A stretch of DNA of 64,000 nt from positions 496,001 through 560,000 of the forward strand of contig JAJNNX010000014.1 of assembly GCA_023159155.1 (NCBI GenBank), read 5' to 3'. Made by a program: the position numbers and the translations under genes. Every line of letters starts with the position of its first letter. The first letter of the stretch is position 1. Shown here in pieces: positions 48,661 through 58,680 of the stretch. Below the pieces are notes generated by a model. The model was not told the origin of the DNA. It did no database searches and worked only from the letters and a program-made list of their open reading frames with translations. This stretch comes from Ustulina deusta. Taxonomy: Eukaryota; Ascomycota; Sordariomycetes; Xylariales; Xylariaceae.

Positions 48661-49785
48661 TTAGGTTGTTTTTATGTTGTTGTTGGAGGTATGTTTAGAT
48701 AGCGTATACTTGATTGGTCGAGCGCCCGTCTGCGCTTTTGTTTTGTTAGCAACGATGTCTTTGGTGATATCGATGGTCAGCCCTTCGGCGCTTATCACCT
48801 TTCTAGGACATCCTTTGACCTTATAGTGGTGCCACACTACATGCTTCTCTATGTCTTTTGCTTTTAGGATATTAAGGATTTTAGCTCGGTAGGCTAATAG
48901 TTTCTTTTGTGTTGCCTCATCGTTCGGGTGGAGCGTAAAGCCGGTGGCGCATCGCGTGACCTCCCGAAGCTCTCGGAGGTCAAGATTCAGTTGTCTAGTA
49001 AGTGTTGATTTGATTCCGAACGGTTCTAGTTTGGTGTTGTCCATACGTACGAAGATGCGGTAGTCCTTGGCTGTTGCCTTCGTTGGAGGGAGAGTTCTGG
49101 TTGTTGTGGGAGACCTGTCTGGGGCGTTACCCGCCCGGCCTCTACTCGGTGCCGTTAGTTGGCCTGCCGCAGAAGATCGGGCAATCCGTGCATAGGTAGG
49201 CTTTTCAGGGGGTTCCTCTGCCCGGGGGTTTTTCGTCATTTGCCGGCGCGATCCCGAGCTCCTCAGCCATTTATTAAGGCAGCTAGCAAAGAAGGTGCTG
49301 AACTCCTTCGCGTAAGGGTACAGTTCTGTGCCGGCCTTTTGTAGCGTTTTATTAATAGCTTTTGCATAGCTTTGGAACAATTTTATTTTTGCCTCGTATA
49401 GTCTTTTATCTCTATCCAAGGCGAGGGCAACCTGGTTGTGGCAGTTGGTGGGAGCAGATCTGCCTATTGGGTCCCGTGCTATATATTCTAGGCTTGCAGG
49501 GTCCTCTGTTTGCAGCTGCTTTACTTCGTTGATGCTGTTGGTAATCTGGTTCCTATTCTTGCCTTGCAGGGGAGAGGATTGCGGTAGGTCTGCTGCAGTG
49601 ACTAGTGACGGGCTACTGCTAACGTTCTGGAGCATAACCTGGCGTAGTCTGCTCGGGGTTGCGGGGCCTGTTATCTTTTTGGGGGCCCCGGTTACGGACC
49701 GTTGGCTACTGGCGGGGTCTGCCGCCGGCGCCGGCGTGTCCGGCACGTTGATCGCACCTGTGTCTATCAAGTCGGTGCAGATTTT
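48661..49785 (-). pseudogene. LINE ORF1 (gag-like) fragment
   Basis: The frame is open for about 370 codons up to a TAA at 48,661. It is Pro/Ala/Thr-rich at the start, has a helical middle (KIKLFQSYAKAINKTLQKAGTE is typical), then a DYRIFVRMD...HVVWHHYKV region as in LINE ORF1 proteins. Past the TAA the same frame goes on to 48,420 with a second stop and zinc-knuckle-like CysX2... words in which several Cys/His codons now read Tyr (TGC/CAC to TAC type changes). So the stop and the lost knuckles are RIP damage. No in-frame ATG exists near the 5' end; an ATG at 49,790 is in another frame. Confidence 0.75.
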
Positions 49786-49879
49786 TCATGCGCTAGCCGG
49801 AGTTAATGCGATACAATGCCACTAGTGAATTTCCGTATTATAATAGAGGTAGCGCCCTAACAGCGGGGCGCTAAGAGAA

Positions 49880-52800
49880 AAAGTTGTTGTGGTTACAAGG
49901 ATGTTATTAAATATGACTTTTTGTTATAAAGAATGAACGAAAATATAGTGTATTATGGTTTTAACGCGTTCTAAATGTGTCGACTAAGGTTTAATGAACA
50001 AGAGAAAAGGTATAGAACTTATTAGCTAGATATAATAAGGTTTCAAACACGTATTATAATTAAAGGCACGTTAGAATATAGATAGCTATACTAATGGGAT
50101 GCTCCTAATAGATAGAATTATTTCGGTTACAAGAAAAACTATACTGTAAGCCCTAGCTCTAGTTATTAGGCCCCATAGCTTGGCAAAGATTGCCGACTTT
50201 AGCAATCGAATAAGACTAGAATCAATAGATCGTTAATTTTAAGGGAGGCAGGTTGATTTGTAACGATCCGAGCAGTAATATTGCTCGAATCGGGGCAAGT
50301 AATTAATAGTGCGGTTCGTAGCGATTTCGAGGCGAGCAGAGGATCGATTTCAAACTTTGCAAACAATAGTTTCTAGTGCGTATAATATCGATAGAGGAGC
50401 AGTTCATACAACAAACTTTTAAGGAAATATGAAGCTTTTCTACTTTATTATTATGCAGAACTTTGTAGAACTTTTAAGTAAGGACCTTTTATAAAAAAAT
50501 AATAAAAAGGAACTAAAAACATAATTATATGATTAGAAAGCCTAGTATTAATTAGTACTCCAAGCGTAAAAGTTAAGGTTTAATTTAAACAAGATTTTTT
50601 GTTTATTATATATAGATTTGGACTAAAAAATAGCAAAAAAAGCGTTACTATATATTTAACTACTATAATATTTTAATTATAGATAAAGCTTAGATTATTT
50701 AATAGCTATTATAGTTTAATTTTTTAATAAAGTATAACTAATAATATCTAAAGATATATGTTTAGTTTTTATAACTTTATAACAAAAAGAACTAATCAAA
50801 AAACAATATAATCGTTAATATTTAAAAGCTTATACTAAGGATTGTTTATATTTTACTTTAAATATTTTTATTAGTATAATATAAAAAAATATTAATATTA
50901 CTTCTTTGTTTGTTTGGAAATATATGTTTTATGTATTCTAAAGCAGGCGTGATAAGCAAAGAATAGACCAACAGAATATTAATAGCTAGGGTAACGCTAC
51001 TAATATATAGGATTAATATATATTAAATATAAATGAGGGCTTTAACTAGAATACTAATATATAAAATCAGCAAATGTTCGATATAGATAAGGTAGACCAA
51101 AATATAGGGGTATTTAACTATACTAGCGGCGTTTTTATAGCAGCTTCTGCTAAAAATCGCAAGATAAAGGATCGGCCGGCGTTAGTGCGACCTAGGCTAA
51201 TACTTCAGCAGAAATCACAACGCGGGATCCGGATATATTAGCAAAACAAAAAAGCAAAGCTTAAGAGTATTTCTTAAAAAGCATTATAACTAATAAACAA
51301 GAGCTTAGCTCTTACTACTTTTATTTTAGCTTTTTTTAATTCTAAGCTATACAATATAAGCTAGCTAAAGCTGCTTAAAAATAATTAAATAATAATAATT
51401 TTTATTTAATAAAATAGAAAATAAGAAAAAATTAAGGAATACTAACGTAGTTCTATTATTAATGCTATAATAGAAATGTAACGTAAAAATTCAAAATAAG
51501 AATAGTTTCTGTTTAATATAAATAACTAAAGCATTTTTTTAAAAAACTATCCTATTTATAAGAATAATTTTATATATTTTAATACGGATATAAATAGCTT
51601 TTTAGCAGATATTATTTTATAAATAATGTTATGTTTTTAAAAAAGTATTTAAAAATAATAAGAATTCGAGAAGTTAGAAACAGAAATATAAAATGTAGTA
51701 TTCTACTATGATCTAAACTATGCATTAGGCCACCGTAAATATAGTGCAGACAGTACTATACCTATCTGTTTTTCTGTTCTAGATAGAAGGTTTTCTAATA
51801 GACTATGTTAGCGCTGACTAAAACAGGTCCTCGACTATAGAAATGTCCCGTTCAAGTTTATTTTGAGCGGAAAGCTAATATATTAGTTTTTTTTAAAGGT
51901 TTTTTAGGTTCTTTTTTGTTTTTATATTCGACCTTTATATTGAGTCTGCTATAGTATTTATATACTTTTTTTGGGACAGCCAACGGTTATTTGTGGTAGC
52001 TACTATGGTAACAATTATGGAATTGTTTGACTTTGTACAGCTTGCTTTTACAGTGCCTTGCTTAACTTAGCCAGTAATAGTAGAGCTTGTAGTTCTTTTT
52101 TTTATGTATAAGAAATAGAATATCTGTCTTTAATCGATTTTAGGCCCGGCGGACTTTTTGCAGATGTGGCGGTGGCTATGCGTTTATTATGTGAACTGTT
52201 TAGCCCGTTAGGCTAAGGGGGAAAGAACATGGTACGTATTGATTTTATATCCTTTTTTTTTTTTAGACCCTATCCTATTGCGGTTCAACAAGATTGAACG
52301 TTATAAAAGTCCAGAAGATTTTACCGATGTTTAAACCAAACAGACGAAAGCTAATTCGAACGATTAAAAGTGCTTTCTTGTTAAACCTTCCGATTATATC
52401 GATTACCTTTAACTAGCCTAGATAGCTAGCCAGCCCCGAACCTATAGTAATTATATAGTGGGATAAGTTTGTGCGCTACTAAAAGAACAAACAGTAGCAA
52501 CCGCTATACTAAACCAGAGGCATACCAACCTGCCTAAACCACCGAATAACTATAACATATACACTTTAGGGTCTATCGGTAGCTATAATATTATAGTAGC
52601 CTATTTTCCTAAAAGTAAAGTTGGCACTATTTCCGCAGCAATAATAGCTACTTAAATAATTAACGCTTTTTTGTTTATTAAGTTCGGCTTAATAGTTAAC
52701 ATAAATAGTAGTATCCCTCCTAAAGTTAGACTTAGCAATATTATAGTTAGTATATTAATTAGCTAATATTTTAAAGTAGTATAATAAGATCTTAGCAAAA

Positions 52801-54818
52801 AAAAAAAAAAAACAATTTTATACGAACCAGCTTATTAAATAACTTTTCTAGTTTATTACTTAGTATTGTATTAAAATTAAAATTGGATTATAAATTAACA
52901 AAATCAAAAATACTAAACTATTTAAATAAAATAGTATTAAAATATTTTTGTTTAGTACTAAAATACTTAAAGTCTAAATTGTTTTAAAACGTTTTTTTTA
53001 AAACAAAGTATAACTATAACAGATTTATCCTAAATTATACCGATAGATATTTGCTAAAAAAAAAAAGAAAAAGAAAAAAATTGTTAATATTATAATAAGA
53101 CCTAGGTTGTTTAAAGGAAGCCCTGAAATATACGTATGTACTATAGTTTAATTGTATCCGGTAACAGCGTTATTAAAAATGCTACTTCTAAAAAAAAACT
53201 TCGCGGAAACCTTAGGAGCAATATATTTTGTATTAAAATAAAAGTAGCTAGATTAATAAATAACTTTCTTTATATTATTATATAAAAGATTTATAACTAT
53301 ATAAACTTATATAAAAATAAGGTCTAGCAAAAGCATACAACTGCTTTAGCTATAGCGTATACTAAAAAGCTTCTAAAATATATCTAGCTAAATAATATTA
53401 ATAAAAAACAGACAATTAAAAATATATTTACTAGCAGTTAGTTATTTTTAAAACTACTAAATTTTAATTAAAGCATTTTTTTAATTAACTTTGCAGTTTT
53501 TAGTGCTATATTTTCTATTAAAAAAAACATAACCTATATAAAGTTTTATTTAAATAAATAAAAAAACTTTAAAATTTTTAACTAGCTTATATTAACTAAT
53601 TATAAGCTATAACAAACTAACTATTTTAAAAAACAACAATTAAAGATAGGATAATAACTGCTTGACTCTAAAAAATATTAAAACTAGATATAAAAATTAA
53701 ACAAAACGTTGTTTTATTTTAAAATTCCTAAAACTAAAAAAATAATTTTAATAGCAATTATTATAAATAACCTTAAAAAAAGATTCTATAGTAAAACTAC
53801 TACTATAGTAGCTTATATTTATTATAATTATAAATATTAAAGTAAGCAAACTTTTAAAAGCTTATTATTTAGTTTGCTAAAATAGCTAGCGTAGTACTAA
53901 CTATTTTTAATATCTAGTTTTAAAAAGCTTTATAAGTAGTATAAAATAAAGCAAACTAGGCTATTTATAAACAAAATCTTTTAAGTACTTAAATTAGTTG
54001 CTATTTAAAACTCTAGGGTTTTTATTATTGTTAATATACTTAATAAATATTAAAGTTTTAATAGTTATTATATAAAATTTCTGTTAATAATTTTTAGCTT
54101 TTAAAAAAAAATTAGAATAAATATTTTTGTAACTTTAAGATTTATACTAAATATTATAAACTAATTTTAAAAAAATTTATTAATAAAAATTTATATAACT
54201 AAAGATAATATTAGCAAATATTTGCAAAGATATATATTAAAGCTTTTAAAAATTATTACTAATTAATCTAACTTTTAAAATAAAATTATAACAAGCATAA
54301 TAATAGCTATTAATAAAATGTATATATACTCTAAAAATAATATAAGTTATGTTAATTTATTTAGGTTTTTGCTTGTATAACTCTATTTTGCTTTATTAAT
54401 TAGCAAAGATATAACAAAAGCTATATAGAAAGTATTGCAAAAGCTAGCAGCTAGGTTAGATATTTATAATACTGCTTATAAGTATGCTATAAAACAAATC
54501 TAAGAACAACTTTAAAAGCAGGCATAGCGTACTAAACAAGTCTTATTATAGATAATTTGTATAAAAAAGCTACTAATAAAACTAGAACTTTAATATATAT
54601 TTGCAATGAAAACTAATAAACTAAAGCTTAATAAAAATAACTTGCTATAAATCAAAGATTTAATTTCTATATATACTAGATTAATAATAGTTAATAAAAA
54701 AAATAGTATTGTTTAGTTAGTTTATTATATAATATAAAACTATTTTATATAAACTTAAAACATATAGTTTTTAAAAGTATAGTTTTTTATTATAACAATC
54801 TATACTACTTACTTTTTT
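49880..54818. repeat. AT-rich, RIP-mutated block with retroelement-like islands
   Basis: About 4.9 kb, mostly TA-rich with stops in all frames. Islands of more normal composition lie at 50,120-50,400 (LTR-like, see next entry), 51,110-51,240 (basic gag-like words such as KDRPALVRPRL on the plus strand), 51,700-52,250 and 52,400-52,620. The right part should contain the 5' half of the following NLR-type pseudogene, but no P-loop can be read. Confidence 0.6.
50259..50400. mobile_element. Possible LTR start with internal hairpin
   Basis: TGTAACG at 50,259 is a common start of fungal gypsy-type LTRs. It leads into an inverted repeat, 50,264-50,274 paired with 50,282-50,292 (10 of 11 bases), and then a second GCGAGCAG...GATCGATTT segment. 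No partner LTR or target duplication could be defined. Confidence 0.3.
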
Positions 54819-56534
54819 TATTGGAGCTTTGCAAATAAATATTTTAAAATAAACAAAAAGTTTAAAAAACGGCTTAGATTGCACCCCTTTTATAATTATG
54901 CCATTTATAACTAGGGATATTATAGCTATATAATATTAGCCCGTTAGAATATTGCTTTTTTTTTCTAAAAACTAGCCAAGGTTAAAGCATTAAATCAAGC
55001 CCTCCTAGTTAATAATAAATATAAGTATAAAAATTATAATTAAGAGACCCTAAGGCAAATAACAGGGTTATACCTAGTAGCCTATTTTGGTTTGAACAAA
55101 GTTGTGGTGATTATAATTAGGGATTGCAACGTAGATATAAGAGATAGCTATAGCTAAACGCTGCTATTATAGGCAGCAAAGAACAAATATAGAGCAGTAG
55201 TTAGGCTGCTACTTGCTACTAAGCAAGTTGACCCTAACTTAAAAGATATTAGTAGCTAGACACTACTGTTATAAGCAGTAAAAAATAGGCATAAAGTAGT
55301 AGTTAAGCTATTACTTATTATTAAGTAAATTAACCTTAATTTAAGAAATAATAATAGCTAGACACTACTGCTATAAGTAGTAAAGAATAGTTATAAAGCA
55401 GTAGTTAGGCTGCTATTTATTATTAAAAGAGCTAATTTTAATTTAAAAAATAATAATAATTAAATATTGCTATAAAAAGCAGCAAAAAATAGATATAAAG
55501 TAGTAGTTAAGCTACTACTTACTACTAAATAAATTAATTTTAATTTAAAAGATAATAGTAGCTAGACACTATTATTATAAGTAGTAAAAAACAGGCATAA
55601 AATAGTAGTTAAACTATTACTTGCTACTAAGCAAGTTAACCCTAACTCAAAAAATAATAATAGTTAGATATTACTATTATAAGTAGCAAAAAATAGTTAT
55701 AAAGCAGTAGTTAGGCTACTATTTGCTACTAAGCAGGTTAACTTTGATTTAAAAAATAATAGTAGCTAGACGCTACTATTATAAGCAGCAAAAAATAGCT
55801 ATAAAGCGGTAGTTAAGCTACTACTTATTACTAAGCAAGTTAACCCTAACTTAAGAAATAATAGTAGCTAGACGCTACTGCTATAAATAGCAAAAAACAA
55901 GCATAAAGCGGTAGTTAAACTATTGTTTGCTACTAAGCAAGTTAACCCTAACTTAAAAAATAATAATAATTAAACATTACTACTATAAACAGCAAAAAAC
56001 AAGCATAAAACAGTAGTTAAGCTATTACTTGCTACTAAACAAGTTAACCCTAATTTAAAAAATAATAGTAGCTAAATATTATTGCTATAAGTAGCAAAAA
56101 ATAATTATAAAGCAGTAGTTAAGCTATTGCTTGCTACTAAGCAAGCTAACCTTAATTTAAAAGATAATAGTAGCTAAACGCTGCTATTATAAACAGCAAA
56201 AAATAGCTATAAAGCAGTAGTTAGGCTGCTATTTGCCACTAAGCAAGTTAACCCTAATTTAAAAAATAATAGTAGCTAGACGCTACTGCTATAAGCAGCA
56301 AAGAACAGTTATAAAGCGGTAGTCAAGCTACTACTTGCTACCGAACGAGTCGACCCTAACTCGAAAGATAATAGTGGCTAGACACCGCTGTTGTAGGCAG
56401 AAAAGAACAGGCAGGAAGCTATGGTTAGGCTGCTGTTCGATACAGGTGCAGACGCTGACCTTGGCGCAGGAATATATAAAAGCAAGTCCGCTATGAAAAC
56501 CAAGTATGAGTTAGATAGTGACTCCGAATTATAA
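54819..56534 (+). pseudogene. RIP-killed NLR-type ankyrin-repeat protein, C-terminal part
   Basis: One reading frame can be followed without any insertion or deletion from 54,819 to the natural TAA at 56,532-56,534. First comes the linker seen in fungal NACHT-ankyrin proteins (RLHPFYNYAIYN*GYYSY and ITGLYLVAYFGLNKVV, where active relatives read YDYAARNWGHH and TGLHLAAYFG). Ankyrin units of 34 residues follow. Each unit is broken where TGG Trp codons became TAG (SS*TLLL*A for SxWTPLLWA). Only the last units and the tail (RLLFDTGADADLGAG... ELDSDSEL) are nearly clean. The upstream nucleotide-binding domain is not readable. Relatives act in non-self recognition and programmed cell death; this copy is dead. 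Confidence 0.8.
55140..56460 (+). repeat. Tandem ankyrin array: 13 units of exactly 102 bp
   Basis: The word GTAGTTARGCT or its mutated forms recurs at 55,197, 55,299, 55,401, 55,503, 55,605, 55,707, 55,809, 55,911, 56,013, 56,115, 56,217, 56,319 and 56,421, each 102 bp apart. 102 bp is 34 codons, one ankyrin unit. Units differ by transitions mainly. The 3'-most units are more GC-rich than the earlier ones. Confidence 0.95.
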
Positions 56535-56839
56535 AGCACTTCGGCGCTTCTTTCTATTATATTTTTTAATTAAAGTAAAAGCGAAGCAACATTATAATTA
56601 TTATAACTAGAAATCTTTATAGCTAGCACAGACCATTTAGCTTATATATTCCTTAAAGATATTAAGCTGAAAAGATTATTTAAGTTAGCATTAAGTGATC
56701 TAAAGATTGGGGGTAAGAGACTAGAAAGAAATTTTAGTAAGATCTTAGGCGCCTATTCAAAGGAACTTTAAGCAATTGCTACTACTGAGCTTTAGAGATA
56801 GGCGGCGAACATAGTCAAACGGGGTGCCACGTCTATTGC
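56535..56839. other. Spacer between two pseudogenes
   Basis: About 300 bp of moderately AT-rich DNA with a short hairpin (AAGCACTTCGGCGCTT, 56,535-56,550) right after the ankyrin stop codon. No gene seen. Confidence 0.4.
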
Positions 56840-58680
56840 CCGATCATACGACGTACGCTTACCCCTGAGCTAGTCACTACTTTGGCAAATATAAAGGCTA
56901 CGGGGGATGATACACTAAGCGGGAATACTTCAAAGTTAACAACCATTGAAGAATACCTTCGAATACTTACACCTAGGAGCACCCATGATCTGAGTCTATT
57001 AGACGACTCTATACAAAGCTATTATGAAATTGATATCGATTTCCTACTGTTAGATAATTCTATTAAGTTGGAGAGAAGTTCAGACAACGATTATAAGGAC
57101 TTAGAAATCAGCCTGAATTGCTATAGCAACTTCCCTGCTCTACAACAGGTAGAAGACTTCCTTAAAAGTGGGCTACCTATAGCAAATTTATGTAAGAGAC
57201 TCAAAAAGTTTGTATTTCCTGCAGCTTATGCTTGGCTGTTCAGTAAGACTATTGAAGCAAAGGATAATATTATTCCCGATATAAAGGCCGAGCAGGAGCA
57301 CAATCAACGCAGGGAAGAAACGTACTATTAAGGAGCGCAATTAGCCTTTGGCAAAAATCCGGCAATTAGTTTAAATTGCACAAATAAGAAACCAGAGGTC
57401 GTAAACTTGTTTTAGGATTTATTTTGTGAGTATAAAAATCTATTACTAAAGGAAGCGTTAAAGACTAATTGCAGAGATAATCTTTCCATAGTATCTTCCA
57501 GAATTTATTAATATAATCTTTGACTTTTTTACAATACCAAGTGCTGAGGAACCAGAGTTACTAGGCAGGACTCGTATTAGATGGAAATATGTAAGTTATC
57601 GCCGAAATATTGGAATGACTAGCGAAAGATTAATGTTCTACCTAGCAATGCGGGACACAACTGTACAACGACTTTTTTGAGCTAGCACCAAACAGCCTTG
57701 GTCTACTGCAGTTACAATTACAACAGATCAAAGATGCTTAAGGCACTACCTCCTAAAATATTAAAGAAATAATTTAAGTCTGGATTAAGGACATATTTAG
57801 TGTAGCTAGACGTATAATTCTAGGGAAGGTACGCTTAGCATTAGGTCGGCAACGGGATACTGGGTTGCTGCTGTACTTATTAAATTCTCCTACCACTAAA
57901 CGGCAGGATTTGCAAGCGAGCAGTATAAATCTTCACCTTATGCTTTGTATTAGCAAAGGTCAAGAATTGCCTACTTTGTATCAGGTGAGTATGTCGAATA
58001 TGTTAAATGACAAGCAGCTTTTCTAGTTCTTAAGGATGCAATATTAGAAGCTTAGAAATCTCCCGTCATAGTTCATATTGCAATGCGTTAAAAGATTATC
58101 TCTAACCAAGGTAAGTTTAGCATATTTATAACGCATTATACTAGAATTGCTAAAAACTATTTTTATAGTTCGAAGTAAACACAAATGACTTTGCTATGCT
58201 AGATCCAGATAGGACCTACAATCCGCAATATACTTATCTTCCGCCCGTTGTGAGAATTACCAGTAATGAATATTGTTGTTCACCAGTACCTGAAACACCT
58301 CTACCCCGTTATCTAGCTATTATGCCAAAGGTCTTTACATACTACTTTAAGAAAATGCATGCTTTTAAGGAGCTATAGACAAGAATATATAAGCAGCTTC
58401 CGAAAAGAACGTCTAAGCTTGACTATGTAGGGCCAGACAATACATGCATTGCCTAGGGAATATATTTCGAGGAAGGATAGCATTGGAGAACTGTTTATTT
58501 TCTTGTATTCCTATCTATTTCTGGTTCTCTGGCGTTCGGTGTTACATAGGCAGTAGTTAAAGAAAGTATAAGAAATGTATTTATTGCAGCTGCCTTTAGA
58601 GCAACAATTTGTTGCGCTCTAATTGCTTTTTTAATATGGATAAGTATAGATGCCTAGATACGGAGCAATCTCTATAGGGC
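56840..58680 (+). pseudogene. Broken gene for a fungal protein with C-terminal membrane segments
   Basis: Several plus-strand protein-like pieces follow in order: 56,882-57,331 (LQQVEDFLKSGLPIANLCKR and FVFPAAYAWLFSKTIEAKD), 57,400-58,150 with many stops, 58,196-58,378 (RYLAIMPKVFTYYFKKMHAFKEL), then GPDNTCIA*GIYFEEG*HW followed by two hydrophobic stretches (TVYFLVFLSISGSLAFGV and AAAFRATICCALIAFLIWI). The Gly-x-x-Phe-Glu-Glu-Gly-x-x-Trp motif before TM helices recalls uncharacterised multi-exon fungal membrane proteins. Stops are TAG/TAA, compatible with RIP or drift. Composition is milder than the surrounding desert. Function is unknown. Confidence 0.5.

Larger units (their letters stand above)
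44246..49880 (-). mobile_element. Tad-like LINE (non-LTR) retrotransposon, RIP-mutated in the middle
   Basis: Read on the minus strand, the element runs from about 49,880 (5') to 44,246 (3'). A gag-like ORF1 region lies at 48,420-49,785. A ~3.3-kb interior (45,240-48,420) should hold endonuclease and reverse transcriptase but is reduced to AT-rich text. An RNase H domain and C-terminal region lie at 44,501-45,169, and a 3' leader ends in a (TTGA)5-type tail (44,247-44,268, plus-strand reading). A GCGCCC hairpin (49,851-49,872) sits at the 5' border. Simple-repeat 3' tails are common in LINEs. ORF1 plus C-terminal RNase H is the layout of fungal Tad elements. The element cannot encode active proteins. 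Confidence 0.75.

Noticed and set aside
55200..56300. CCCTAA-like words suggesting telomeric repeats
   Set aside because: They occur once per ankyrin unit (codons for Asp/Asn-Pro-Asn) and are not in tandem.
55140..56460. CRISPR-like or satellite array
   Set aside because: The 102-bp period equals 34 codons and translates as ankyrin units in a single frame; there are no spacers.
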